Positions 45,246 to 57,364 of a DNA stretch of 64,000 bases are shown here, piece after piece; position 1 is the first letter of the stretch, and every line of letters starts with the position of its first letter. Source of the DNA: Branchiostoma belcheri. Taxonomy: Eukaryota > Chordata > Leptocardii > Amphioxiformes > Branchiostomatidae. The translations under genes and the position numbers were made by a program. Under the pieces are notes generated by a model. It was not told where the DNA came from. It did not search any database and saw only the letters and a program-made list of their open reading frames with translations. The stretch is taken from the NCBI RefSeq assembly GCF_001625305.1, contig NW_017803858.1, forward strand, positions 176,280 through 240,279. The letters run 5' to 3'.

Positions 45246-45430
45246 CTGCTTCCTATGAAGGTTTTTCTCTTCACGTAAACCAGAACTCGGGCAGCTTTGT
45301 CCTTCTGTCTCTCGCGAGGTCAGAGGTGAACGCGATCTGGGTCAAGGGTGAAGTTGTCGACCTGATTACCCACGTAGTACATTTGATGTCAGTTGGCACG
45401 TTACGTGTTTCTTCATAATGCCAACGTTCT
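45246..45430 (-). promoter_or_regulatory. Exon 1/promoter of gene D
   Basis: Donor cag/GTAAGG. A CRE variant tgatgtca at 45384-45391. Confidence 0.6.
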
Positions 45431-46593
45431 GTGTTTCAAACCGACCAACTTACAACGTAACAAGCGTCTGACTTTTGTTTCTGATCTACTTTGGAGAGAT
45501 AATTTGAGGGGATGATTGTCAAGCCAAACTGTTTGGTCTGAATCTTGATTTCTGTGTTTTATGATCAACTCACCACCTCTAACAATATTCCATCCAAGGA
45601 AAAAAAAGCAACAGAGAAGGAAACTTAATGTTCAAGGTATTACACGATTTAATTATGTCAGTGGAAAATATCTAGATCTAGATACATCTTCGAAAAAAAC
45701 CCAGGAAAGTTACTTTTATACAACCTATCGTCTACCTTTTCACTGGCGTAAAATAACTTCCTACTTTGGAAACTGAAGCACATCAGTTATTTTACTCTGA
45801 TAAAAAACAATACTATTAGCTTTTGGGTTTTATCCTAACAAATCCTAGTAGTTTAAAGAGTTGATAGTCACAAGATATAATTGTGTTTGCAGGACATAAG
45901 GCAAACACTTCGTGACAGGAACTACTAGTAGATACACAGGAAATCTAAGCTCGTACACACACAACTCTAACGTCTACATTCCAACTACTGTGTACAAACA
46001 CAGCACTAATGTCTACCTTTCAGCTTCAACTACTGTGTACAATCACTTACCCATGTTAATTACTGATTATGTATATGTACATTATCCAATCAATACTATA
46101 ACGCTTACTATTCTCACTCTACAATTCTAGATGGCTAAAATAGAGTTTGATATCTCATATTACAACAAAGCAAAACTTAGACTTATTCTTGTACCTAAAT
46201 TATAGCCATAACTTAATTAGATATTAAAGTGTCTACTAATTGCCTACTTGCAAACATCATGTATATTATCCAATCAATACTATAACATTTACTATTCTCA
46301 CGCAATTCTAGATAGCTAAAAGAGATTTTGATATCTGATATTACAACAAAGTATATGGGCTACTAACTAAACTAAGACTTATTCTTCTACCTAAATTATA
46401 GCCATAACTTATTAGATATTAAAGTAAACAAGTATAGGGATTTTTCTTGGGAAAACCTTTGCCTACTTGCAAACATCATGAATTCTTACAGAATATTCAG
46501 CCTAAATATACCCTTAAGATTCGTATCAAAATATTAAGTAGAGAAACTGTAGTTAACAGCAGACTGTGCGTACTAAATGTCACTACGAGATGG
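45431..46593. other. Cassette spacer D/E
   Basis: Upstream flank of D; 45520-46130 is collinear with 30650-31260. Contains a local duplication: attatccaatcaatactata at 46081 and again near 46264. No gene. Confidence 0.55.
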
Positions 46594-48027
46594 TCACAGT
46601 TGCAGACTTGGTGCCTCTGTGTGGATTTTCATATGTCGAGTTAGGGCAGTCTTAGAGGCTGCAGAATAGCTACACTGGTCACACTTGTAGGGTTTTTCTG
46701 ATGTATGGGCCTTCATATGTCGGGATAAGTCAGACTTGTGAGCTGTCCTGTACCAACACTCCCCACACATGTAGGGTTTCTCACCAGTGTGTTTTGCTAG
46801 ATGTAAGTCCAAAGAGGACTTGTGTGCTGCAGAATAGCCACAAAGGTCACACTGGTAGGGTTTTTCTCCTGTATGGGTTCTCATATGTTCGGATAAGTGG
46901 GACCTTTTAGCTGTCCTGTACCCACACTCCTCACACATATAGGGTTTCTCACCAGTGTGTGTTGCTTTATGATTATCTAAGGTGTCTTTCTGTGCTGCAG
47001 AATAGTCACACTGGTCACACTTGTAGGGTTTTTCTCCTGTATGGGTTCTCATGTGTTGGGCTAAGTGAGACTTCTGAGTTGCCCTGTACCCACACTCCTC
47101 ACACATGTAGGGTTTCTCACCAGCATGCATTGCCAGATGTTGGTTCAAAGCATATTTCCATGCTGCAGAATAGTAACACTGGTCACACTGGTAGGGTTTT
47201 TCTCCTGTATGGGTTCTCATATGTTCGGATAAGTGGGACCTTTTAGCTGTCCTGTACCCACACTCCTCACACATATAGGGTTTCTCACCAGTGTGTGTTG
47301 CTTTATGATTATCTAAGGTGTCTTTCTGTGCTGCAGAATAGTCACACTGGTCACACTTGTAGGGTTTTTCTCCTGTATGGGTTCTCATGTGTTGGGCTAA
47401 GTGAGACTTCTGAGTTGCCCTGTACCCACACTCCTCACACATGTAGGGTTTCTCACCAGCATGCATTGCCAGATGTTGGTTCAAAGCATATTTCCATGCT
47501 GCAGAATAGTCACACTGGCCACACTGGTAGGGTTTTTCTCCTGTATGGGTTCTCATATGTCGGGATAAGCTGGATCTGTCAGCCGTCCTGTATCCACATT
47601 CCCCACACATGTAGGGTTTCTGACCGGTGTGTTTTGCTACATGTTCCTCTAAGTGAGATTTCCGTGCTGCAGAATAGTCACACTGGTCACATTTGTAGGG
47701 TTTCTCACCGGTGTGTTTTGCTAGATGTTGGTCTAAATTAGATTTCTGTGCTGCAGAATAGTCACACTTGTCACATTTGTATGGGTTTTCTCCTGTATGG
47801 GTTCTCATATGTATGGATAAGTCAGACTTGTAAGCTGCCCTGTACCCACACTCCTCACACATGTAGGGTTTCTCACCAGCGTTATTCAAGTTGACTTGTT
47901 GTGCTGCCGCCTGGTCTTCAACATTGCTTGTTTTGCTGTCACAGTCGACCTGTGAAACCCCGGTGGGAGATCCATCACAGCAGTTCTGACTAACTCCGAT
48001 GGGAGACCCGTGTCCTGTCGCTGCCAT
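46594..48027 (-). CDS. C2H2 zinc-finger protein E (intact, 15 fingers)
   Basis: 477 residues from ATG 48027 (MAATGHGSPIGVSQNCC leader), acceptor tttttcattag upstream. Fifteen fingers, all with complete Cys2His2 sets. Fingers 5-8 and 9-12 are near-identical (helix cores AWKYAL, TQKSHL, AQKDTL, AKRSHL twice), a 336-bp tandem duplication of four fingers. Fingers 2 and 3 are two CDxCDYS types in a row, breaking the alternation. Ends SYSAASKTALTRHMKIHTEA then PSLQL. Probably a functional DNA-binding protein; the duplication would lengthen its binding site or create spare fingers. Confidence 0.9.
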   Translation of the reverse strand: MAATGHGSPIGVSQNCCDGSPTGVSQVDCDSKTSNVEDQAAAQQVNLNNAGEKPYMCEECGYRAAYKSDLSIHMRTHTGENPYKCDKCDYSAAQKSNLDQHLAKHTGEKPYKCDQCDYSAARKSHLEEHVAKHTGQKPYMCGECGYRTADRSSLSRHMRTHTGEKPYQCGQCDYSAAWKYALNQHLAMHAGEKPYMCEECGYRATQKSHLAQHMRTHTGEKPYKCDQCDYSAAQKDTLDNHKATHTGEKPYMCEECGYRTAKRSHLSEHMRTHTGEKPYQCDQCYYSAAWKYALNQHLAMHAGEKPYMCEECGYRATQKSHLAQHMRTHTGEKPYKCDQCDYSAAQKDTLDNHKATHTGEKPYMCEECGYRTAKRSHLSEHMRTHTGEKPYQCDLCGYSAAHKSSLDLHLAKHTGEKPYMCGECWYRTAHKSDLSRHMKAHTSEKPYKCDQCSYSAASKTALTRHMKIHTEAPSLQL

Positions 48028-48240
48028 GTTGAGCCTAATGAAAAAATGAAGAAATCATACATATTGTCAGAATTGTCAATGAAAAATTGGGCTTACAGAA
48101 AATTAGGTTTAAACAGTTCTGACTTCAACAATTTTAACCTGATGCGTAACAACATTACCCACCATAATTCTAGCGTGTTGTATTTTTTGCATTTGAATAA
48201 ATTTGCTTCTATGTTGCGACAAAATAAATGTTAGATCTTG

Positions 48241-48395
48241 ATGATCACTTTCGCTCCCTCATTCACTCACCCACTCACTCAAGATCACTCTCTCTCTTAC
48301 TAGTACTTACTTCACCGAGCTTGTTCACTTACTCACTCACACACTCACACTCACTCACTCTCTCTCTCACTCACACCACAGAGCTTGCTCAAAAT
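48241..48395. repeat. CTCA/CACT simple repeat in gene E intron
   Basis: Imperfect (CACT)n and (CTCT)n tract. Shorter versions stand at the same place in the introns of C and D. Confidence 0.9.
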
Positions 48396-48830
48396 ATTTC
48401 AGTTATTAATTCTACAACTACAAACAATGGGTAAAATCAATGGGAAGCTAGGCTAGAAAGAGAGTCGGCAGTATAGCCTATAGGTTTGGTCACCAGGCTT
48501 CTCTATTTACTGTTTTCACAAATTAGTTCTACGCGTTTCTAGATTTTGTAATGTACGCCTTGTGCGATTCTTTACAATACAATTAACATTTCCATATGAT
48601 TTCACGTACTCTAAAAAGGCCACTTTCCCTGTTACAGCATGACGTACATGTAAGTGGCGAGGGTCGAACGTATGTTAGGTTTCGCCCCCCCTCCCCCTTT
48701 AATTCCACGACATTCACATCCCGAAAATGCCTACAAATTATCATCCTACTGCGGTTCTTCTTCCACAGAAATGGCCTTAAACTATTCCCCTCAACATTAG
48801 AATACTTTTCTGTCCGTTTCTAAGCCATAC

Positions 48831-49030
48831 CTACTCCTTATGATGGTTTTTCTCTTCACCGGAACTCGGGCAGCTTTACCGTAAACAGGAACTCGGGCAG
48901 CTTTGTCCTTCCGTCGTCTCGTGAGGTCAGAGGTGAACTCGATGTGGGTCAAGGGTGAAGTTGTCTGCCTGATTACCCACATTGTACATTTGACGTCAGT
49001 TGGCACGTTACGTTCTCATCATAATGTCAC
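48831..49030 (-). promoter_or_regulatory. Exon 1/promoter of gene E, altered donor
   Basis: The donor context is gagtag/GTATGG instead of the usual aagcag/GTAAGG, and the exon carries a second gaactcgggcagcttt copy in tandem. Full CRE tgacgtca at 48991-48998. Confidence 0.6.
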
Positions 49031-50029
49031 CGTTCTGATTTTCAAACCGACCTACCTTAACAACGTAACAAGCGTCTAACTTTTGTTTCTGATCTACTTT
49101 TAAAAGAGAAATTTTAAGGGAATGAATGTCAAGCCAAACTGTTTGGTCTGAATCTTGATTTCTGTGTTTTATGATCAACTCACCACCTCTGACAATATTC
49201 CATCCAAGGAAGAAAGCAACACAGAAGGAAACTTCATGTTCTTGAAAGGTACATAACGATTTGTGTTAGCGGAAAATTTCTATAGATACATCTTCAAAAA
49301 GTAATTCAAAACAAACTTTTACTCGTATACAACATAACGCCTACGTTTTTACAATTATAAAATACTTCCTACTGTTGGAAACTAAAGCAGTTAAAAACAC
49401 GTTAGTCATTTACCTGATGCAAATTTGTCGGCTTTTTGGTATTTTTAATCCAAATCCTAGTGTAGACCGTTGATATTAGTCAAAATATATTTGTTTGCAT
49501 AACATATAGGTACACACTACGTCAAAGTAAACTACAGGAAATAAAATATAGTACTTTTGTTAAAACGCAACACTAACAGTACCACCTACCTTTTAACTAA
49601 TGTGTACAATTACTTACATATAGTCATTCCTACTCTATGTACATCTGCATTGTACAATCAATACCATCAAGTTAACTGTTGTTCCAGTACAATCCTAGAT
49701 GGCAATAAAAAGTTTTTCTTGTTCAAAAAAACACTAGAACATTTGTATATGGGCTACTACATGTAGGCTCGACATAGCTTTTTTTACTGAAATTATTCTT
49801 GTGACTGAACCATTGTTTTACAGTAATTAAAAATACAGCCCATCCTGTGAATAAAGCTTTGCCTATTTGTAAATACAGTACATGTATTATAATTTTCATG
49901 AGAATATTTAGCATAACTGTTTTGGAAATAGCAAGGAGGTTTGTATTTTAAACCTTTTTGGAAGTAGTAATACAGTAATTTAGAGAACCTGTAGTTAACA
50001 CGGGATTGTGCGAACTAAATGTCACTACG
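49031..50029. other. Cassette spacer E/F
   Basis: 49255-50030 is collinear with 19860-20450. Holds the uninterrupted counterpart of the TTAA insertion site (about 49092). No gene. Confidence 0.6.
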
Positions 50030-50744
50030 AGATGGTCACAGTTGTGAAATCAGTCCTCCGTATGGATTTTTATATGTTGAGTTAGGGCAGACTTAGAGGC
50101 TGCAGAATAGCTACACTGGTCACACTTAAAGGTTGCCCTGTACCCACACTTCCCACACATGTAGGGTTTCTCACCAGTGTGCTTGGTTAGATGATAGTCT
50201 AAATGAGATTTCCATGCTGTAGAATAGTCACAATTGTCACACTTGTTTAGTAGGGTTTTTCACCTGTGTGTGTGTTGCTCGATGTTGGTTCACACTTGGT
50301 TTAAATGCTGCAGAATAGTCACACTTGTCACATTTGTAGGGTTTTTCTCCTGCATGTGTTCTCATATGTCTGGAGACTTGTAAGCTGGTCTGTACCCACA
50401 CTCCCCACACATGTAGGGTTTCTCACCGGTGTCTTTTGCTAGATGATGGTGTAAACTGGATTTATCTGCTGCAGAATAGTCACACTGGTCACACCTGTGG
50501 GGTTTTCTCCTGTATGGGTTCTCATATGCCTGGATAAGTTAGACCTCACAGCTGTCCTGTACCGACACTCCCCACACATGTAGGGTTTCTCACCAGCGTT
50601 ATTCAAGTTGACTTCTTGTTCTGCTGCCTGGTCTTCAGCATCGCTTGTTTTGCTGTCACAGTCCACCTGGGAAACCTCGGTGGGAGACCCATCACAGCAG
50701 TTCTGACCAACTCCGGTGGGAGACCCTTGTCCTGCCGTTGCCAT
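50030..50744 (-). pseudogene. Short zinc-finger pseudogene F
   Basis: ATG 50744 starts a normal leader ([17 protein letters not shown]) and one good finger ([13 protein letters not shown]). After GENP the frame shifts and ends at 50439. Further fingers continue in other frames to 50030 with extra indels (a tttag insertion near 50245, a deletion near 50372). The 3' half is almost the same as gene A 20455-20900, so F is an internally shortened relative of A. Confidence 0.8.
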
Positions 50745-51454
50745 GTTCAGCCTAATGAAAAACAAATTGACGAAATTATGCAGATTAAGCGGTATAAGCT
50801 GTCAATGATAAAATAGAATTTATAAAAAACAAGATTCAAGGAATTCTAACTTCACCAAGCTTCACAATTTTAACCTAATGCATTACAACCTAACCCAACA
50901 TGGTTCTGAGGTGTTGTCTTTCTCGCACTTGAATAAATTTGCTTCTATGTTGTTCCAAAATCATAATTTGTGAGATTTTACAATCACTCGTTCACACCAC
51001 CGAGCTTGGTCAAAAAATTTTATATCATATTATTTATTACTTCTAAGACTGCGAACTGTGGGTAAAATGACTCCATTCGCTAGGCTGGAATGAGAGTCGG
51101 CAGTATAGCCTATAGGTTTGGTCACCAGGGTTTTTACTGTTTTTACAAATCAGCTCTACGCGTTTCTAGATTTTGTAATGTACGCCTTATGCGATTTTTT
51201 AAAATCCAGTTACATTCCTATATTATTCCATGCCCTGAAAAAATGCCACATTGCCTCATGCAAGGTGACATACATGTAAGTGGAGGGGGTCGAACGTATG
51301 TTAGGTTTCGCCCCCCTCCCCCTTTAATTCAACGATATACACATCCCGAAAAGTCTATAAATTATCATCCTACTGTGGTTCTTCGTCCACAGAAATGGTC
51401 TTTAACTATTTCCCTCAACATAAGAATACTTTTCTGTCCGTTTCTAAGCCTTAC

Positions 51455-51640
51455 CTGCTTCCTATGATGGTTTTTCTCTTCATGGGAACTCGGGCAGCTT
51501 TGTCCTTCCTTCGTCTCGTGAGGTCAGAGGTTAATTCGATATGGGTCAAAGGTGAAATTGTTGACCTGATTACACATTTAGTACATTTGGCGTCGGTTTG
51601 AATGTTAAGCTTTGTTCATAATGTCAACGTTCTGCGTTCA
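51455..51640 (-). promoter_or_regulatory. Exon 1/promoter of gene F (CRE lost)
   Basis: Donor cag/GTAAGG kept. At the CRE position it reads tggcgtcg (51588-51595). Confidence 0.55.
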
Positions 51641-52214
51641 AACCGACCACCTTACAACGTAAAAAGCGTCTTTTGTTTCTGATCTAATTTGAAAGAGATA
51701 CTTTAAGGGAATGAATGTCAAGCCAAAACTGTTCGGTGTGAATCTTGATTTCTGTGTTTTATGATCAACTCACAACTCTTACAAAATTCCACCCAAGGAA
51801 AAAACCAACACAGAAGGAAACATTATGTTCAAGGAACAAAACGATTTAATTGCTTTTGCACAAAATATCTGTAGAAACATCTTACAAAAAAATTACAAAG
51901 CAAACAGGAACTTTTTCTTCCTTCTGTTGGAAAGTAAAGCACATCAGTCATTATATTTATACCCTAACGCAAATCACTGTAAAAAAATTACTGTGAACAA
52001 AATGCTACTTTACAGTTTTTATTATTCAAAGGTATTTGTTCTACAATATAAGGAACACACTTGGTCAAAGTTAACTATTAACAAGAAACCGAAGGTCGAA
52101 CTACTGTGTACAATCACTTACCAATATTTATAACTATGGAAATGTACATTTTCTAAACATTGCATGTTATGTTTTCTTAGCTTGTAATTAGAGAAAGAAT
52201 ATAGAGCACTAAAT
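51641..52214. other. Cassette spacer F/G
   Basis: Collinear with 35020-35520 (spacer B/C). No gene. Confidence 0.6.
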
Positions 52215-52342
52215 ACCAGATGGTCACAGTTGCGAGGTTGGTGCCTCCGTGTGAATTTTTATATGTCGAGATAGGATAGACTTGGAGGCCGCAGAATAGC
52301 TGCACTGGTCACACCTGTAGGGGTTTTCTCCTGCATAGGTTC
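52215..52342 (-). pseudogene. Out-of-frame last finger of gene G
   Basis: The usual terminal finger coding (CDQCSY-type, then a HT-A stretch) is present but in a different frame after an indel near 52410. Confidence 0.6.
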
Positions 52343-53359
52343 TCATATGCTGGGATAAGTAAGACTTTTCAGCCGTCCTGTACCCACACTCCCCACACAT
52401 GTAGGGTTTTCTCCCATGTGGGTTCTCATATGTTTGGATAATGTTTTTCTGTCAGTTGCCCTGTACCCACACTCCTCACACATGTAGGGTTTCTCACCAG
52501 TGTGGGTCATTAGATGTGCTTTCAAAGTAGATTTACGTGAAGCAGAATAGTCACATTGGTCACACTTGAAGGGTTTTTCTCCTGTATGGACACTCATGTG
52601 TCGGGATAAGCTGGACCTCATAGCTGTCCTGTACCCACACTCCCCACACATGTAGGGTTTCTCACCGGTGTGTTTTGCTTTATGATCATCTAAGGTAGAC
52701 TTCTGTGCTGCAGAATAGTCACACTGATCACACTTGTAGGGTTTTTCTCCTGTATGGATTCTCATATGCTTGGATAAGTTGGACCTGCCAGCTGTTCTGT
52801 ACCCACATTCCTCACACATATAGGGTTTCTTAGCAGTGTGGTTGTTGAGATGATAGTCTAAATAAGATTTCTCTGCTGCAGAATAGTCACAGTAGTCACA
52901 CTTGTAGGGTTTTTCTCCTGTATGGGCTCTCATATGTCGGGATAAGTGATGCTTTTGGGCTGTCCTGTACCCACACTCCCCACACATGTAGGGTTTCCCA
53001 CCAGTGTGTTTTAATAGATGAACGTCCAAACTACTTTTCCGTGCTGCAGAATAGTCACACTGGTCACACTTGTAAGGTTTTTCTCCTGTATGGGTTCTCA
53101 TATGTCGAACTAAGGTAGTCTTTTCAGTTGTCCTGTATCCACACTCCCCACAAATGTAGCCTTTGTAGGGTTTCTCACCGGTATGTTTTGCTAGATGTTG
53201 GTCTAAATGAGCTTTCTGTGCAGCAGAATAGTCACACTGGTCACATTTGTAGGGTTTTTCTCCTGTATGGGGTCTCATGTGTTGGGATAAGTTAGACTTT
53301 TTAAATGTCTTGTACCCACACTCCCCACACATGTAGGGTTTCTCACCAGCGTTATCCAT
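52343..53359 (-). CDS. C2H2 zinc-finger protein G (restart after nonsense codon)
   Basis: 338 residues from an internal ATG at 53359 ([20 protein letters not shown]). Eleven fingers in frame. Between fingers 2 and 3 the linker is lengthened by three residues (KPYKGYICGEC), a 9-bp duplication. The end is frameshifted to [10 protein letters not shown]. The normal leader start (ATG 53494) is present, but an in-frame TAA follows SKTSNA, 35 codons downstream. Translation could still restart at 53359, giving a finger-only protein without the SPTG leader. Confidence 0.65.
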   Translation of the reverse strand: MDNAGEKPYMCGECGYKTFKKSNLSQHMRPHTGEKPYKCDQCDYSAAQKAHLDQHLAKHTGEKPYKGYICGECGYRTTEKTTLVRHMRTHTGEKPYKCDQCDYSAARKSSLDVHLLKHTGGKPYMCGECGYRTAQKHHLSRHMRAHTGEKPYKCDYCDYSAAEKSYLDYHLNNHTAKKPYMCEECGYRTAGRSNLSKHMRIHTGEKPYKCDQCDYSAAQKSTLDDHKAKHTGEKPYMCGECGYRTAMRSSLSRHMSVHTGEKPFKCDQCDYSASRKSTLKAHLMTHTGEKPYMCEECGYRATDRKTLSKHMRTHMGENPTCVGSVGTGRLKSLTYPSI

Positions 53360-53494
53360 GATAACTTGTGCTGCTGCCTGATATTAAGCATTGCTTGTTT
53401 TGCTGTCACAGTCGACCTGGGAAACCCCGGTGGGAGACCCATCACAACAGTTCTGACTAACTCCGATGGGAGACCCGTATCCTGCCATTGCCAT
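53360..53494 (-). pseudogene. Leader of gene G cut by a stop codon
   Basis: MAMAGYGSPIGVSQNCC to SKTSNA, then TAA. Paralogues read SNVEDQAAAQ here. Same frame as the fingers, so only the nonsense change separates them. Confidence 0.75.
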
Positions 53495-54210
53495 GTTCAG
53501 CCTAATGAAAGAAATTATGCAGATTAAGCGTTAAATGTTACTAATGATAAAATTGGATTGGTAGAAAACAAGCTTCAAAGAATTCTAACTTCACCAATCT
53601 TAACAATATCAACCTAATGTATAACAACGTAACACAACATAATTCTGACGTGTTGTCTTTCTCGCATTTGAATACATTTGCTTCTAATAGTTCTATGTTG
53701 TTCCAAAATCATAATTTGTGAGATCTTACAATCACTCACTTACACCACCAATCTCTTAAAACATTTTATATCATATTATTTATAACTTCTACGACTACAA
53801 ACAATGGGGACAACTGACTCTATTCGCTAGGCTGGAATGAGAGAGTCGGCAGTATAGCCTATAGGTTTGGTCACCAGGCTTCTCTATTTACTGTTTTTAC
53901 AAATCATTTCTACGCGTTTCTAGATTTTGTAATGTACGCCTTGTGCGATTCTTTACAATACAACTAACATTTCTATATAATTTCACGTACTCTAAAAAGG
54001 CAACTTTGCCTGATGCAAATCGACGTAAATGTAAGTGGCGAGGGTCGAACGTATGTTTGATTTGGCCCCCCTCCCCCTTTAATTCAATGATATTCACATC
54101 CCGAAAATGCCTACAAATTATCATCCTACTGCGGTTCTTCGTCCACAGAAATGGTCTTAAACTATTCCCCTCAACATTACAATATTTTTCTGTCCGTTTC
54201 TAAGCCTTAC

Positions 54211-54390
54211 CTGCTTCCTATGAAGGTTTTTTTCTTCGCGTAAACCGGAACTCGGGTAGCTTTGTCCTTCCGTCGTCTCGTGAGGTCAGAGGTGAACGCC
54301 AGGTGGGTCAAAGGTAAAGTTGTGTGCCTGATTACTCATGTAGTACATTTGACGTCGGTTGGGTTATAATGGCATTCTGCGTTCAAACCG
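54211..54390 (-). promoter_or_regulatory. Exon 1/promoter of gene G
   Basis: Donor cag/GTAAGG; CRE-like tgacgtcg at 54350-54357. Confidence 0.6.
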
Positions 54391-55374
54391 ACCACCTTAC
54401 AACGTAACACGCGTCTGACTTTTGTTTCTGATCTACATTTTTGGTACTTTAAAAGAGATAATTTGAGGGAATGAATGTCAAGCCAAACTGTTAGGTCTGA
54501 ATCATGATTTCTGTGTTTTATGATCAACTCACTATCTCTGACAAAATTCCAAGGAAAAAAGGAAACACAGAAGGAAACATCATGTTCAAGGTACATAACG
54601 ATTTAATTGTGCTAGCGGAAAATTTCTATACATACGTCTTCAAAAAGTAATTCTAAACAAACTTTTACTCGTATACAACAAAACGCCTACGTTTTTACAA
54701 TTATAAAATACTTCCTACTGTTGGAAACTAAAGCAGTTAAAGCACGTTAGTCATTTACTTGATGCAAATTTGTCGACTTTTTGGTATTTTTAATCCAAAT
54801 TATAGTGTAGACCGTTGATATTAGTCAAAAGATATTTGTTTGCATAACATATATGTACACACTACGTCAAAGTAAACTACAGGAAATAAAATATAGTACT
54901 TTCGTTAAAACGCAACGCTAACATTACCTACCTTGTGTTCCTAATGTGTACAGTTACTTACATATAGTCATTCCTACTCTATGTATATCTGCATTGTACA
55001 ATCAATATCATCAAGTAAAATATGGCTATAAAACGTTTTTTCCTGTTCAAAAAACTTTCGATACTAGAACATTTGTATATGGGCTACTACATGTAGGCTC
55101 GACATAGTTTTTTTACTAAAAATTATTCTTCTGACTGAACCATTGTTTTACAGTAATTAGAAATACAGCCCATCTTCTGGATAAAGCTTTGCCTATTTAT
55201 AAATACAGTACATGTGTTATAATTTTCAAAACAATATTAAGCCTAACTGTTTTCGAAAAAGCAAGGAGGTTTGTATTTTAAACCTTCCTGGAAGTAGTAA
55301 TACAGTAATATAGAGAAACTGTAGTTAACACCGGATTGTGCGAACTAAATGTCACAACTAGATGGTCACAGTTG
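54391..55374. other. Cassette spacer G/H
   Basis: Collinear with 49100-50000. No gene. Confidence 0.6.
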
Positions 55375-56539
55375 CAAATTTAATGCCTTCGTATGGATTT
55401 TTATAGTTAGTTGAGTTAGGGCAGACTTACAGGCTGCAGAATAGCTACACTGGTCACACTTGTAGGGTTTTTTTCTCCTGTATGGCCTTTCATGTGTTGG
55501 GCTAAGGAAAACCGGTAAGTGGCCCTGTATCCACACTCCCCACACATGTAGGGTTTGTCACCGGTGTGTTTTGTGAGATGATCATATTTCCATGCAGCAG
55601 AATAGTCACACTGGTCACACTTGTAAGGTTTTCTCCTATATGGGTTCTCATATGTTTGGATGAGTCAGAATTTCTAGCTGTCCTGTACCCACACTCCCGA
55701 CATATGTAGGGTTTCTCACCGATGTGTTTTCTGAGATGATCGTCTAAATGAGACTTCCATGCTGCAGAATAGTCACACTGGTCACATTTGTAGGGCTTTT
55801 CTCCTGTATGGGTTCTCATATGTCGGGATACGTTGTACCTCACAGCTGTCCTGTATGCACTTTCCCCACACATGTAGAGTTTCTCACCGGTGTGTTTTGT
55901 GCGAGATGATCGTCTAAATCATATTTCCATGCTGCAGATTAGTCACACTGGTCACACTTGTAGGGCTTTTCTCCTGTATGGGTTCTCATATGTCGGAATA
56001 AGGACGACCTGTCAGCTGCCCTGTACCCTCACTCCCCACACATGCACAAGTTTTCACGGGTGTGTTTCAGAATATGATTGTCCAAAGAGGATTTCCTTCC
56101 TGCGGAATATTCACACTGGTCACACATGTAAGGTTTTTCTCCTGTATGGGTTCTCATATGTTTAGATAAGTCATACTTTTGAGCTGTCCTGTATCCACAT
56201 TCCCCACACATGTAGGGTTTGTCACCAGTGTGTTTTGCTAGATGTTTGTCCAATGTGGATTTTTGTGCTGCAGAATAGTCACACTGGTCACACTTGTAGG
56301 GTTTTTCTCCTGTGTGGGCTCTCATATGTCGGGATAAGTCAGACCTGTGAGCTGTCCTGTACCCACACTCCCCACACATGTACGGTTTCTCACCGGTGTG
56401 TTTTGCTTGATGTTTGTTTAAACTCGACTTCTCTGCTGCAGAATAGTCACATTGGTCACAATTGTAGGGTTTTTCTCCTGTATGGGTTCTTATATGTTTG
56501 GATAAATCAGACTTGTGAGCTGTCCTGTACCCACACTCC
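55375..56539 (-). pseudogene. 3' fingers of zinc-finger gene H, multiple lesions
   Basis: Six in-frame fingers (56586-56029), then TGT to TGA in a zinc-ligand codon (CGE stop GYR, about 56029). Next TAA replaces the Tyr of a CDQCDY finger near 55935. After that come a Cys-to-Ser (CGESAYR), frameshifts near 55905 and 55635, and a loss of several bases around 55575. At least five independent inactivating changes. Confidence 0.8.
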
Positions 56540-57307
56540 TCACACATGTAGGGGTTTCTCACCAGTGTGTCTTGCTTTATGCTCATTTAATGTAGATTTC
56601 TTTGCAGCAGAATAGTCACATTGGTCACACTTGTAGGGTTTTTCCCCTGTATGGGTTCTCATATGTTTGGATAAGTCAGACTTGTGATCTGTCCTGTATC
56701 CACATTCCCCACACATGTAGGGTTTCTCTATGTGTTTTGCTAGATGTTTGTTTAAACTAGTTTTGAGTGCTGCAGAATAGTCACACTGGTCACACCTGTA
56801 GGGTTTTTCTCCTGTATGGGTTCTCATGTGTCGGGTTAAGTTGGACCTGTCAGCTGTCCTGTACCCACACTCCCCACACATGTAGGGTTTTTCTCCTGTA
56901 TGGGTTCTCATATGATCAGATAGGTGAGACTTTTTAGCTGTTCTGTATCCACACTCCCCACATATGTAGGGTTTCTCACCGGTGTGTTTAACCACGTGCC
57001 TTCCCATATCACCTTTGCTCTCCTGTACCTGTGAGGTTGACTTGTTGACAGGTCGGGGAAAGTTCACATCACACGTTTCCTGCTGCGGGCCCATGTCTGT
57101 TGTCTGGGTCTCCCTGCTGTCACTCTCCTTCCCAGGGTGTTCAGTACAGCCCATCTCCTTCCCAGGGTGTTCAGTACAGTCCATCTCCTTCCCAGGGTGT
57201 TCAGTACAGTCCATCACCTTCCCAGGGTGTTCAGTACAGTCCATCTCCTTCCCAGGGTGTCCAACACAGAATTCTCCAGTTGAATATTCACAGCTGGACT
57301 CTTGCAT
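56540..57307 (-). CDS. Zinc-finger protein H with HPGKEM repeat leader (truncated)
   Basis: 255 residues from ATG 57307 (MQESSCEYSTGEF), chosen because an acceptor (actccccatag) lies 7 bases upstream. The leader is different from the other genes: five 10-residue TEHPGKEMDC repeats (30-bp units at about 57130-57265), then a linker with TQTTDMGPQQETCDVNF and KSTSQVQESKGDMG. Five fingers follow. One linker lacks Thr-Gly (KHIEKPYMC). One extra g near 56550 shifts the frame to EKPLHV and a stop. The same leader block occurs in gene I. Confidence 0.7.
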   Translation of the reverse strand: MQESSCEYSTGEFCVGHPGKEMDCTEHPGKVMDCTEHPGKEMDCTEHPGKEMGCTEHPGKESDSRETQTTDMGPQQETCDVNFPRPVNKSTSQVQESKGDMGRHVVKHTGEKPYICGECGYRTAKKSHLSDHMRTHTGEKPYMCGECGYRTADRSNLTRHMRTHTGEKPYRCDQCDYSAALKTSLNKHLAKHIEKPYMCGECGYRTDHKSDLSKHMRTHTGEKPYKCDQCDYSAAKKSTLNEHKARHTGEKPLHV

Positions 57308-57364
57308 TTCAGTTCTATGGGGAGTTGTCACAGACAAACAAATTACAATTTGATACATGTAACA

